Assembly (NCBI RefSeq): GCF_003946025.1
Contig: NZ_RHNR01000028.1
Location: 1 to 35,609 of the forward strand
Origin: Lacticaseibacillus songhuajiangensis
Lineage (GTDB): Bacteria > Bacillota > Bacilli > Lactobacillales > Lactobacillaceae
Direction of reading: 5' to 3'
Length of the DNA: 35,609 nucleotides
Shown: piece after piece, positions 1 through 7,739 of the stretch
Position numbering within the stretch: position 1 is the stretch's first letter
Layout: each line of letters starts with the position of its first letter
Program-made: the position numbers and the translations under genes
Notes under the pieces: generated by a model
What the model was told of the DNA's origin: nothing
The model's database searches: none
The model's input: the letters and a program-made list of their open reading frames with translations, nothing else

Positions 1-111
1 AACAGCACTGAGATTGGAACTAGGCTTGTGGGGCTAAGCGAACAATTTGCCTGATTCTTGAGCAGACCAAAACCGCTCGTTCTTCTGGATCCCACGATGA
101 GTAGTTTTAGT

Positions 112-452
112 TCCACTTTGTAACGTGTCGGCCACGGAGGTGGTGGTGTGCTTGGGCGGAGCAGAGGGAACGGAGTCGGGCGAAAGTATTATTGTGTGGA
201 GACGTGGCGCGAACTTTCGCCACGGCTTCACACAATAATACCGGGAGCGCAGAGTTGACGCTGGTTTTTGCGGCAACTCTGCCAGCGGAAGACCGCGTTA
301 GCGGGCTGAAGCGGCCCCGCCCGACGTAGTTCCCGGAGCGTAGCCCAAGCGCACCACCACTGGAGTTGCCGACCCACCGCCTAGCGGCGGTTTGAAAACA
401 AACCCAAGCGTAAAGCGCACCCTTGCGGGCGCAGACTTACGCTGACGGACAG
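112..452 (-). repeat. Large structured intergenic repeat, copy A (head type 1)
   Basis: Non-coding element read on the minus strand. Its head GTCCGTCAGCG lies at about 441-451 and its tail GGCCGACACGTTA near 121-133. The head carries a TGCGCCC/GGGTGCGC hairpin and a CCGCCG/CGGCGG hairpin. Outer arms pair (GGTGGTGCGCTTGGGC with GCCCAAGCACACCACC; GGGAAC..GTCGGGCG with CGCCCGAC..GTTCCC). A shoulder stem GCAGAGTTG/CAACTCTGC follows. The apical hairpin at 186-241 has perfect 13-bp arms (GTATTATTGTGTG) around an inner CGTGGCG/CGCCACG stem. The head starts right after the terminator of the DUF308 gene. The first 150 bases nearly match copy G at the other end of the window, while the apical arms differ. 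No convincing gene lies inside; I see nothing recognisable in 1-111. Confidence 0.85.
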
Positions 453-453
453 C

Positions 454-487
454 AAAACAGCCGCTGCAGACTGGCAGCGGCTGTTTT
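454..487 (-). terminator. Rho-independent terminator after the DUF308 gene
   Basis: A perfect hairpin (AACAGCCGCTGC / GCAGCGGCTGTT) lies seven bases past the DUF308 stop. It is flanked by A and T runs on both sides, so it can act in either direction. Repeat A begins two bases beyond it. Confidence 0.85.
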
Positions 488-494
488 AGTGTTC

Positions 495-1019
495 CTAACG
501 GAACTTGAACCAGTTGATGACTTCCATAATTCCCATGAACAAGATGACACCACCGAAGAAGCGGAAAATCAGCATTGCGCTACCGAAGGGGTTAAACATC
601 ATGAACAGTCCGGCAATGACCACCAGCAACCCGTACACAATGCCGGAGGTCGAGGATACATTCACGTACTGCCGGTTATGCTGGGCACCCGTCATTGCGG
701 CAATCCCGTAAATCAAAAGCCCAATCCCGATGAACAATGGGAACATCGCCAAGAAGACCTTTGCAAAAGCTTCTACCAAGACCGCAGCGAGGATTAAGCC
801 CACCCCACTACCGACACCGAAGGACGCGCCGGTCTGGCGCTGCAGCCGAATGCCACTGATGATGTTCATAATCCCCATCACTAGCAGTACGGCCGCAACC
901 ACGTTGACCAGCAGGCCGAAGACCATGCCTGGTTGGAAGAGAATCCAACCACCCAACGCCATCATAATGAGGCCGCGCAGCCAACCCGTTTTTTGGAACT
1001 CAACGTAAAAAGAACTCAT
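495..1019 (-). CDS. DUF308 / HdeD-family membrane protein
   Basis: Integral membrane protein of 174 aa, made almost entirely of hydrophobic segments separated by short Gly-rich turns (for example GLIMMALGGWILFQPG). This is the layout of the DUF308 (HdeD) family, several small transmembrane helices in tandem. HdeD of E. coli is linked to acid resistance; the role in Gram-positives is not established and I do not assign one. I start at the ATG at 1017-1019, preceded by GGGTGA at good spacing, rather than the GTG three codons upstream that lies inside that ribosome binding site. It is the last gene of a minus-strand run with the 61-aa gene and the oxidoreductase, and ends in a strong terminator. 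Confidence 0.85.
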   Translation of the reverse strand: MSSFYVEFQKTGWLRGLIMMALGGWILFQPGMVFGLLVNVVAAVLLVMGIMNIISGIRLQRQTGASFGVGSGVGLILAAVLVEAFAKVFLAMFPLFIGIGLLIYGIAAMTGAQHNRQYVNVSSTSGIVYGLLVVIAGLFMMFNPFGSAMLIFRFFGGVILFMGIMEVINWFKFR

Positions 1020-1098
1020 TTTAATCACCCGTTTACTTTTATTGATACTCTTACTTTAACAAAGCTCGACTGCCACAACATCAGTCTTAAGCAGGATG

Positions 1099-1284
1099 TT
1101 ACCACTGCTCATGATTCCAGCTGCGGCCGTCAACCTCGCCAGCAGCCAATTCGAGTTCATGCTGCTGCTCTGCGCAAAAAGCGGCCAACGCTGTGTAAAA
1201 CGCCTGCTCGGCGTAATTGTCTTGCTGGGTGCTCAAACGCTGGGCCTCTGCGACTAGCCATTTACCGCGTGTATCGTCTGCCAT
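1099..1284 (-). CDS. Small hypothetical protein (61 aa)
   Basis: Soluble, acidic, helix-prone small protein with no signal peptide and no motif I recognise. Its ATG overlaps the TAA stop of the upstream oxidoreductase gene by one base (TAATG), so it is very probably expressed by translational coupling. The junction and the compact composition (Ala, Gln, Glu-rich, two Trp near the C-terminus) favour a real gene over a chance frame. Given the coupling it may be a partner of the oxidoreductase, but that is inference only. A 79-base gap separates it from the DUF308 gene. Confidence 0.65.
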   Translation of the reverse strand: MADDTRGKWLVAEAQRLSTQQDNYAEQAFYTALAAFCAEQQHELELAAGEVDGRSWNHEQW

Positions 1285-1946
1285 TAGTCTTCCTCCCCCG
1301 CGCGCAGTTCTGCCACCGTTTGCCGCAAACGGAGCAAATCATCTTCCTGATCCGTTAAGGCATCCGCGAAAATGTCCTGCTGGCGAGCGCGCAACTGCCG
1401 CGCAAACCAGCGAGCCTGTTCTTCGCGCTGTTGCGGCTGCATGAGGGTCAGGTACTGCTGATAACGTACCATGAGCGTTGCCCGCGCTTCGTCTGTCATG
1501 CGTTCAAACTGCGGCACCACAATTGGTGGTAGCAGCGTCATCCCCGTCCGGTTAGCGATGCCGACAAAGGGCTTCAGCGTGTCGGCGACGCTAAGACCGT
1601 TTTGCCCCGCCAAGCCAAACGACTGTGGTGACTGGCCATAATTCACAACGAGGCCGAGTGTCTTACCACCGAGTAATCCGCCATGTTCATCGTAAACGAC
1701 ACCGCGCACCCAGACCTCATCCAACCAACGCCACAGACTGGCCGGGGCGCTGTACCAGTAAAGCGGGAACTGCAACACCACGCGGTCGGCGGTCTGGAGC
1801 AGTTGTCTTTCAGCAGCGAGGTCAAAATTTTGCGTTGTCAGCGGGTGCCACAGAACGTCTGCTAAGGACTGCGCCGATTCGCGGAAAAAGTTTTGGGTGT
1901 TACTACCTGACAATTGCGGGTGACTCACAACCACGAGTGTGTGCAT
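1284..1946 (-). CDS. NAD(P)H oxidoreductase, flavodoxin-like fold (NQO1/MdaB/KefF-like)
   Basis: Protein of 220 aa in the flavodoxin_2 family, FMN- or FAD-dependent NAD(P)H:quinone/azo-type reductases. Visible family marks are the N-terminal strand and phosphate loop region (LVVVSHPQLSGSNTQ), the segment around VVLQFPLYWYSAPASLWRWLDEVW that shapes the isoalloxazine pocket, and GGKTLGLVVNYGQ. Family members reduce quinones, azo dyes or act as ancillary subunits of K+ efflux systems; the substrate here is unknown. The C-terminal 40 residues are charged and Gln/Arg-rich, somewhat longer than the core fold. The ribosome binding site is weak (AGGTC upstream of ATG at 1944-1946). The gene heads a run with the coupled 61-aa gene and DUF308. 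Confidence 0.85.
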   Translation of the reverse strand: MHTLVVVSHPQLSGSNTQNFFRESAQSLADVLWHPLTTQNFDLAAERQLLQTADRVVLQFPLYWYSAPASLWRWLDEVWVRGVVYDEHGGLLGGKTLGLVVNYGQSPQSFGLAGQNGLSVADTLKPFVGIANRTGMTLLPPIVVPQFERMTDEARATLMVRYQQYLTLMQPQQREEQARWFARQLRARQQDIFADALTDQEDDLLRLRQTVAELRAGEED

Positions 1947-1993
1947 AAGTGTGACCTACTTTCTCCAAAAACTGAACTATCCACTGCTGCTCC

Positions 1994-2102
1994 TGTGGAT
2001 ATGGGGACACAGCTGGGAATTCCGCGCTGATTCTTGGTACTTATCCACAGTTTAGCATTTTTCTACGTCGATAAAATCCGCACTTGTTGGGATTTGTCCA
2101 CA
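1994..2102. promoter_or_regulatory. Cluster of three DnaA-box-like 9-mers
   Basis: ATATCCACA (minus strand, 1994-2002), a consensus TTATCCACA (plus, 2041-2049) and TTGTCCACA (plus, 2094-2102) lie within 110 bases in a short intergenic gap. DnaA boxes follow TTWTNCACA. Three in one small gap is more than I would expect by chance, but there is no dnaA, dnaN or AT-rich unwinding region nearby, so this is not a visible replication origin. Confidence 0.5.
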
Positions 2103-2112
2103 AAATAAACGC

Positions 2113-2163
2113 AAAAGCACCTCGCCAGAATGCCACGTGCAGGATTCTGGCGGGGTGCTTTTG
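2113..2163. terminator. Strong bidirectional hairpin terminator
   Basis: Arms AAAAGCACCTCGCCAGAAT and ATTCTGGCGGGGTGCTTTT flank a 12-base loop, giving an A/T tract on both sides. It lies between the 48-aa gene and the oxidoreductase gene. Confidence 0.75.
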
Positions 2164-2195
2164 TTGACCAACACGCGCTTTTCGTGGCTGGCAAA

Positions 2196-2227
2196 TGAAA
2201 ACGGACTGTAAGAATTACTACAGTCCG
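2196..2227 (-). terminator. Terminator of the 48-aa gene
   Basis: On the minus strand CGGACTGTA and TACAGTCCG form a 9-bp stem followed by TTTTC, starting 14 bases after the stop codon of the small gene. Confidence 0.75.
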
Positions 2228-2241
2228 CCTTCGGCCCGCGA

Positions 2242-2388
2242 TTAGCGGTTTTGGCTGTCGAGCTTTTCGGCTTCCGCGTCGATTGCCGCGAAACCTGATT
2301 GGCCGTCCTTCTTTGCTGGGTGCTTGGCGCGATCTTCCATAGCCTTCTGGGCCATAGCCTTACGCTCCTGCTTACTGAGTTTTGCCAT
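2242..2388 (-). CDS. Small charged hypothetical protein (48 aa)
   Basis: Highly charged 48-aa protein starting MAKLSKQERKAMAQKAMEDR and ending in AEKLDSQNR, with no hydrophobic segment, so likely cytoplasmic and helical. It is supported as a gene by an extended -10 (TGCTATAAT) about 55 bases upstream, an AGAGGCGAG ribosome binding site before the ATG, and its own terminator at 2196-2227. That makes it a monocistronic unit. I do not recognise a function. The basic first half (Lys/Arg-rich) followed by an acidic end could suggest nucleic-acid or ribosome contact, which is only a guess. Confidence 0.7.
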   Translation of the reverse strand: MAKLSKQERKAMAQKAMEDRAKHPAKKDGQSGFAAIDAEAEKLDSQNR

Positions 2389-2441
2389 GTCTTCTCGCCT
2401 CTTTTGCGTGAAGTCGGGGCATCCACCTCGCTACAAGCTTC

Positions 2442-2450
2442 ATTATAGCA
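2442..2450 (-). promoter_or_regulatory. Extended -10 promoter of the 48-aa gene
   Basis: Minus-strand TGCTATAAT combines a consensus -10 with the TGn extension. The -35 region is poor, as is usual for extended -10 promoters. Confidence 0.6.
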
Positions 2451-2499
2451 CTCAATATCGGATACTGCTAAAGGGGATTAGTGGATTAACAAAACTTAA

Positions 2500-5400
2500 C
2501 TAGTCCGCGTGCACTGCCGTAATGTGGCTGCGCCCCGTCCCGTCGGCGTGCACCTGCAACTGATCAGGGATGCTGGCCTGCATTTCGCTGACGTGACTAA
2601 TCACCCCTATCATGCGGTTTTTACCCTCAATGCTCTCCAGAGTTTCCAAGGCCAAATCGAGGCTCGCCCGGTCCAGGGAACCGAAACCTTCATCGATGAA
2701 CAAAGCATCAATGGCGATGCCCCCATTTTCTTCCTGAATAATTTCCCCCAGTGCCAGTGCCAGACACAAGGCGGCGATGAAGCTCTCGCCACCGGACAAG
2801 GTGCGCACGGAACGCTCACCACCAACCTGATCGTCAAATACGTTGATCTCCAGACCGGTGCGGCTGCTCAAATTCGCGCCACCTTGGTTGCTAAGCACAA
2901 ACTCGTAGCGGCCATGGGTCAATTCCTTCAAACGGTCGGTTGCTAGTGCCAAGACACGGCTAAAGTACGATCCCAAAACATAGCGTTCGAGTCCCAGCTT
3001 GCGCTCGTTGCGGCCGTTAAACGCCGTCAGCAGTGTGGACAGCGCACGCATGTCAAGCTCGTCCTGCTCCCAAGAGCTCAGGCCGGCTGCCACTTGCTGC
3101 ACCACATCTGCATTGTGATTAACGCGCTGTTTCTGTGAACCCAGTTGCTCAGTGAGCTCATCGGCCTGCGTGCGTGCAGCCGTATCTGCCGCCGCCAGCG
3201 CCGCCAAATCCGGCGTGGCTTTATCCGCTGTGCTAACTTTCAACTCAGCACTCATTTTGCGCACTGTCTGCACGTCTTCGTGGTACTGGGCGCTCTGCTG
3301 ACGCAAGGTCTGGAGTTCATCAACGCGCGGCAAGAGTGTGGCAAAAGCCGCTTCGTCCGGCACACCGGCTTTCTCGTCCGCTAGTGCGGCATTGAATTGC
3401 TGGACGCTACGTTCAAGTTGGGCCTGCTGTTTAACCAGCGCCGCACTTAGCGCCTCTGCGCTCCCACTCAGTTGCCCCGCACGGAGCCGGTCATCTTGTG
3501 CTTGCTGCTGCGCTTTTTGCAATTGTTCATCATACTCAGCCACTTGCGCCTGCAGATCATCCCGCTCTTTAGTCAGAGCCGCCGCATCAGCGTCAGCGTT
3601 TGCAACAGTTGTCTGCAACTGGCTGTACTTCTGGTGCGCTGCAGAGTAGGCCACCTGCGCAGCGGTTGCCGCGGTTTGGGCGTCAGCTTGCTCACTGCGC
3701 GTAGTCGTCAACTGCGCGTCCAGCGTTGTCAGCTGCTTTTGCAACTGACTTAATTGCTCACTGCCGGTGGTGTACGCCGCCGCGCGTGTCTGCGCGAGCA
3801 CCGAGACTGCATTGAGCAAAATTTCAGCACTGGCATCATGCACGACATCTAAAGATGGCCGTGCTTGTGCACTCAACTTCTCAAAACTGGCACGTGCCGC
3901 CGCTGCTTTGGCAGTGGCATCCGCAACTGCCGTCTCTTGTTGCGCCAGCTGCGTTTGCAACTTCGTCAGCTGACTTTGGGCGTCGGTTGCGGCCTGCTGC
4001 GCTGCATCAAGTTCTTCCTGGCTAGGCACCGTTTCCGCAGCGTGTGCCGGTATTGGGTGATCAGTGCTCCCGCAGACCGGACATGGCATCCCCACCTCTA
4101 AGTCTGCCGCCAAAACTGCCGCCTGCCCTGCGTAAAAGGCAAGCTGCACAGTTTTCGCCTGCCGCACAGCCGCAGTACTGGCAGCCGCACTCGTTTCAAC
4201 CTGCTCCTGCAATCGGTCGTGTGCCCGCTGCGCCTGATTCTGCCGATCCGCAGCCGTCTGCACATCTTGCCACGCCACCTGCAAATCATTTTGCAGCTGA
4301 GCCGCGTGGTCGCGCTGCTCGCGCAGGGCGTCACGATCAATCGCCGCTAGTGCCTGCTGTGTGTCCTGCCGCTTGTGCTCGAGTTGTGTCAATTGTTCGC
4401 CAACTGTCGTGACATGCGCCAGTGCCGCAGTTTGCTGCTGCTTAGTTTCTCCATCGGCAAGTCGCGCCGCGGCCAGTTCGCCCAGTTGCTGAATGCTCTG
4501 GGTGAGGGTTTGCACCTTGGCAGCAGCACTTTGCATCTCGTCTTGCTGAGCCTGCAGCCGGTCGTATTCTGCTGCGCTCGCTACTGCCTTAGCACGCTGA
4601 TCATCGCGTTGCTGCGTGCTCGTCGCTAGCTCCGTTTTTGCCTGCAAGGTGCGCGCCCGAGATTGTTGCAAGTCACTGTACAGCCCGCTTTGCGTCTGCA
4701 CCCACTCGAGCTGCTCAATGTCGCGCGCCCGCTGCTTTTCCGCCGGTGCCTGCGCCGCTAGTTCCGCGCCCTGCGCCTGCAATTTGGCGAGTGCAGCCTG
4801 ATCTGCCGCCAACTGACGGCCTTGCTGTAAGTCCGCACTTGCCTGTTGGGCACGCAAACGGGACTGCACAAGTGCTTCATTTTGCGCAGCCGCAGCCGCT
4901 TCTTGTTGCTTCAGCACGGCTTGCATCTGCTCCAGTTGCGTTTGCAGTTCACCAGTCAAGTCGATTTCCCGGCCGGCAGCGTCAAAGGTACTGATTATTC
5001 CGCCCAGTTTGGTGTTGCTATCGCCGCGCCGTTTCTGCAATCCTTTCAGCTCATCTTCAAGCTTGCGCTGCCAGCGTTCGTACATTCCCGTGCCAAAAAT
5101 GCTCCGGAGCAGCTTCTCGCGCTCCTGACTATCAGCGTCCAGAAAGCGCCGGAAATCCCCCTGCGGCAGTAATACAATCTGGCGAAACTGCGCCTTGTCG
5201 AGTTTTAGCAAATCGCGCAAGGCCGCGTTGACTTCGCGCTGCTTGGTCACGACATCCTCGCTGCCATCCGCATTCGTAACGGTCAACTCTGGGTCACGCA
5301 TGGCGTAGGTACCATCACGGCGTTCGCGGATGCCGCGCTTAACCTCGTAGTCCTTCCCCTGGTGCGCGAAGTTCAGCGTCACCACGGTCTCTTCCTTGGG

Positions 5401-5628
5401 CTCGGCAAAATTCGAGCGCATGGTCATCGCAACCCGTCCTTGATCACCCTTGCTGGCCACGGAATCAGAACCGTAGAGCGCGAACAAGAGCGCGTCAAAA
5501 ATCGTGCTCTTCCCCGCACCAGTATCACCACTAATCAGAAACAGTGGCCGGTCTGCAAAATCCCTAAAGTCGACCGTCTGATCCTCGTAGGGCCCAAAGA
5601 ATTGCATTCGCAGTTTTTGAAATTGCAT
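2500..5628 (-). CDS. sbcC: Exonuclease subunit SbcC (Rad50-like)
   Basis: Large subunit of the SbcCD nuclease, an ATP-driven DNA end and hairpin processing complex (Rad50/Mre11 type) acting on DNA in the cytoplasm. Protein of 1042 aa. Walker A GDTGAGKS at residues 34-41, then a very long Gln/Ala-rich coiled coil broken by the zinc hook CPVCG (Cys516 and Cys519). The C-terminal lobe carries the ABC signature LSGGES and Walker B FIDEGFGSLD. The ATG follows GGAGG located at the end of sbcD, three bases after its stop, so the two are co-translated. No clear terminator follows. SbcCD cleaves long DNA hairpins and cruciforms, which is notable in a genome rich in the large palindromic repeats seen here; a link is inference. 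Confidence 0.97.
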   Translation of the reverse strand: MQFQKLRMQFFGPYEDQTVDFRDFADRPLFLISGDTGAGKSTIFDALLFALYGSDSVASKGDQGRVAMTMRSNFAEPKEETVVTLNFAHQGKDYEVKRGIRERRDGTYAMRDPELTVTNADGSEDVVTKQREVNAALRDLLKLDKAQFRQIVLLPQGDFRRFLDADSQEREKLLRSIFGTGMYERWQRKLEDELKGLQKRRGDSNTKLGGIISTFDAAGREIDLTGELQTQLEQMQAVLKQQEAAAAAQNEALVQSRLRAQQASADLQQGRQLAADQAALAKLQAQGAELAAQAPAEKQRARDIEQLEWVQTQSGLYSDLQQSRARTLQAKTELATSTQQRDDQRAKAVASAAEYDRLQAQQDEMQSAAAKVQTLTQSIQQLGELAAARLADGETKQQQTAALAHVTTVGEQLTQLEHKRQDTQQALAAIDRDALREQRDHAAQLQNDLQVAWQDVQTAADRQNQAQRAHDRLQEQVETSAAASTAAVRQAKTVQLAFYAGQAAVLAADLEVGMPCPVCGSTDHPIPAHAAETVPSQEELDAAQQAATDAQSQLTKLQTQLAQQETAVADATAKAAAARASFEKLSAQARPSLDVVHDASAEILLNAVSVLAQTRAAAYTTGSEQLSQLQKQLTTLDAQLTTTRSEQADAQTAATAAQVAYSAAHQKYSQLQTTVANADADAAALTKERDDLQAQVAEYDEQLQKAQQQAQDDRLRAGQLSGSAEALSAALVKQQAQLERSVQQFNAALADEKAGVPDEAAFATLLPRVDELQTLRQQSAQYHEDVQTVRKMSAELKVSTADKATPDLAALAAADTAARTQADELTEQLGSQKQRVNHNADVVQQVAAGLSSWEQDELDMRALSTLLTAFNGRNERKLGLERYVLGSYFSRVLALATDRLKELTHGRYEFVLSNQGGANLSSRTGLEINVFDDQVGGERSVRTLSGGESFIAALCLALALGEIIQEENGGIAIDALFIDEGFGSLDRASLDLALETLESIEGKNRMIGVISHVSEMQASIPDQLQVHADGTGRSHITAVHAD

Positions 5629-5631
5629 GTC

Positions 5632-6744
5632 TTAATCCTCCCGCTGCAGTTCAGCCAAGCTGCGCTGTGCCCACTGTTTTTCCGCCGGGCCAAGCTCGCT
5701 GCCCAAGGCGTCTTCGTAGAATTTGCCCAGCAGACTCATCGGGTCCAGCTTCTCGTTGAACTCACGCACCGCCCGTTTGAGCTGCACCCGCGTTTTGCGA
5801 TCCACACCAACACAAAGTGGGTACTTACTACGCAGGCGGTTCATCAGGTCCGGAATAATCTCGGTATCCGTGAGCGTGAAGTGGACGTAATTAGCCGTAT
5901 CCAGGTCCGCCACGTCGCCATTCATGATGTCCGCAAAACTGGCCGTGACGTGCTGGAAATCCGGTTGCTGCGGAATTTCGATGAAGCGGCGCGTCATCGT
6001 TTCCGTGTCCAGAATGTAGCACCCCTTCTTCTGCGCCGCCTCGCCGACGTCATACTTCAGCAGTGCCCCGGCATACTGCACCGTGTCACTCTCGCAAGCC
6101 TTACGGTTGTGCAGATGCCCCAGCGCCACGTAATCAAAATCCGTTAGTAAATCTAGCGGCACGGCGTCCAAGCCGCCAACGTTCACTTTCGTTTCAGACT
6201 CGCTGTGCGAACTACCGGCCGCAAAGAAATGCGCCACCAGGACGTGATGCTTGTCTGCGGCGAATTCCGTGCGCATTTTGGCCACAACTGCCCGCATGGC
6301 GCTTTCCACGTTCGTCAGCTTGGGGTCGCCAAAATACACCTGTGCCTCACGCGGCTCAAAGTATGGCAGCAGGAAGAACTGGGTGTCGCCCATCGTGACT
6401 GGCGTGAAAGCCTCCGCCAACTGGGTATTCAGATGCAACTGGGTATCCGCGTACCATTCCCGGCCCGTCGCGAGCCGTGCCGCCGAGTCGTGATTCCCCG
6501 CAATCACCAGTAATGGCAATTTGTCGTCCAAGTTCAGCGTGCGCAGCATCTGATTCACGCTCGCCACGACGGGCTCACTCGCCAGCGCCCGGTCGTACAC
6601 GTCACCAGCAATAATCATCGCGTCCACCTGCTCATCGCGCGCAATTTGCCGCAAGTGTTCAAATGAGCGGCGCTGAACGTCCAGCAGGTCAAAACCCGCC
6701 AATGTTTTGCCGATGTGCCAATCGGCCGTGTGCAAAATACGCAT
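5632..6744 (-). CDS. sbcD: Exonuclease subunit SbcD (Mre11-like)
   Basis: Nuclease subunit of SbcCD, a Mn-dependent metallophosphoesterase. The 370-aa protein shows the ordered metal-binding motifs: Asp8/His10 in HTADWHIGK, GDVYD (Asp48), GNHD (residues 83-86), and the later histidines in VLVAHFF and LGHLH. Length is close to the family norm. The ATG at 6742-6744 follows AAGGAGG. sbcC starts three bases downstream, so the pair forms an operon with the nuclease subunit made first. A TATAAT -10 lies about 30 bases upstream. Confidence 0.97.
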   Translation of the reverse strand: MRILHTADWHIGKTLAGFDLLDVQRRSFEHLRQIARDEQVDAMIIAGDVYDRALASEPVVASVNQMLRTLNLDDKLPLLVIAGNHDSAARLATGREWYADTQLHLNTQLAEAFTPVTMGDTQFFLLPYFEPREAQVYFGDPKLTNVESAMRAVVAKMRTEFAADKHHVLVAHFFAAGSSHSESETKVNVGGLDAVPLDLLTDFDYVALGHLHNRKACESDTVQYAGALLKYDVGEAAQKKGCYILDTETMTRRFIEIPQQPDFQHVTASFADIMNGDVADLDTANYVHFTLTDTEIIPDLMNRLRSKYPLCVGVDRKTRVQLKRAVREFNEKLDPMSLLGKFYEDALGSELGPAEKQWAQRSLAELQRED

Positions 6745-6770
6745 GCCAAATTCCTCCTTGTGTTGCTCCC

Positions 6771-6799
6771 ATTATAGCGCATCACGTGCTTGCTACGAA
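6771..6799 (-). promoter_or_regulatory. Probable sbcDC promoter
   Basis: Minus-strand TTCGTA-17-TATAAT ending about 27 bases before the sbcD start. The -10 is consensus and the -35 is weak. Confidence 0.5.
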
Positions 6800-6827
6800 C
6801 GTCCGTTTGTAATTAACCTCACGACAT

Positions 6828-6862
6828 AAAAATTCCACCACAGCCGCGGCGGCTGGGTGGAA
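6828..6862 (-). terminator. Terminator after the Rgg pair
   Basis: On the minus strand TTCCACC..AGCC and GGCT..GGTGGAA form a hairpin followed by TTTTT, eight bases past the stop of the downstream Rgg-like gene. Confidence 0.85.
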
Positions 6863-6869
6863 GTCTGTA

Positions 6870-7739
6870 CTATTCAACTGCCGCTGGATCAAAGTCAGCG
6901 GCTTTAATGCTGACGTCACGTAAGCCGTTCAGGAGCTGGACCGGCGCCAGAGGGACTATCATGTTGTAGTCCGCTCTAATTTGCCGGCGGAGCAGCTCAT
7001 CAGGTTTTTTACTCAGCTCCAGCACCGCCCGCAGGTAACGCAGTTTGAAGCGATTCTGAATCATGCCTTCAGACATCTCCTGCGTCTCGTCAATCTGCCG
7101 AAGCAGTGCTGCGGCAAATGTCGACCGCCGTTCAACGAGTAGCTTCAGCCCGCGCATGACTGCGGTCCAGGTGCCAACATAGAGCGAATAATTCCACTCG
7201 CGCAAAGTCGGTGCCAGCCGCATGACTTCACGACTCACGGTGAACACCCGACTGCTGTTGAGCAGTGGCACCGTCGCAATGAGGGCGTCGACTTCTGTTT
7301 CATCCCACGCCACAATCTGCAATAGGTAATCCGCAAGTCGGGATTCATCGGCGGCAGACAACAACTTCTTACCTGTCAGCTCATAGTAGTAGCCCGCCGC
7401 CGTCATTTTGCTGAGGAAGGCCTCATCGTGGGTGGCGGCACTATCGCTGACCATGTCGTAAAACTTGAGCAAGCGCGGCGTATCGCCAACTGCATAGGCG
7501 TTGGCAATTTCGCGGCTGAAGGTGTCCTTGTTAATCGTCAAGCGGTCGCGAAAACTGGCAAATTGCCGCAAACTGTAACCCATGTTCAGTAGAATCTGGT
7601 TGAACTTCTCCAATGGGATGTCGCCGCGGTCGTCCTCAAACGCAGTTAACTTGCTGGGCGCGATAATATCGGCGCTCGCTTCTTCTGGCGTGAGGCCCTT
7701 AGCCTCACGCAGGTACGCAAATTGTTGACCAACACTCAT
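6870..7739 (-). CDS. Rgg-like HTH transcriptional regulator (second of pair)
   Basis: Protein of 289 aa with an N-terminal XRE-type helix-turn-helix (about residues 5-65, GQQFAYLREAKGLTPEEASA then LTAFEDDRGDIPLEKFNQIL) and a long all-helical C-terminal region. This is the layout of the Rgg/GadR/MutR family of Gram-positive regulators, many of which sense short secreted peptides through a TPR-like domain. The start codon overlaps the upstream gene's stop by 4 bases and has GGAGGTGA at good spacing. The two paralogues differ clearly in sequence, so this is not a recent duplication. Target genes and any ligand are unknown; no peptide pheromone gene was recognised nearby. A terminator closes the unit. 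Confidence 0.82.
   Translation of the reverse strand: MSVGQQFAYLREAKGLTPEEASADIIAPSKLTAFEDDRGDIPLEKFNQILLNMGYSLRQFASFRDRLTINKDTFSREIANAYAVGDTPRLLKFYDMVSDSAATHDEAFLSKMTAAGYYYELTGKKLLSAADESRLADYLLQIVAWDETEVDALIATVPLLNSSRVFTVSREVMRLAPTLREWNYSLYVGTWTAVMRGLKLLVERRSTFAAALLRQIDETQEMSEGMIQNRFKLRYLRAVLELSKKPDELLRRQIRADYNMIVPLAPVQLLNGLRDVSIKAADFDPAAVE

Noticed and set aside
112..452. Group II intron, retron or CRISPR-associated RNA
   Set aside because: There is no reverse transcriptase, Cas or transposase gene in the window, no regular repeat-spacer pattern, and no recognisable domain V-like motif at the ends.
1994..2102. Chromosomal replication origin
   Set aside because: Only three boxes are present, without dnaA/dnaN or an AT-rich unwinding element, so a full origin is not supported.
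2052..2426. 124-aa minus-strand frame overlapping the 48-aa gene
   Set aside because: It runs through a terminator and the 48-aa gene in another frame. The 48-aa frame has the promoter, ribosome binding site and terminator.
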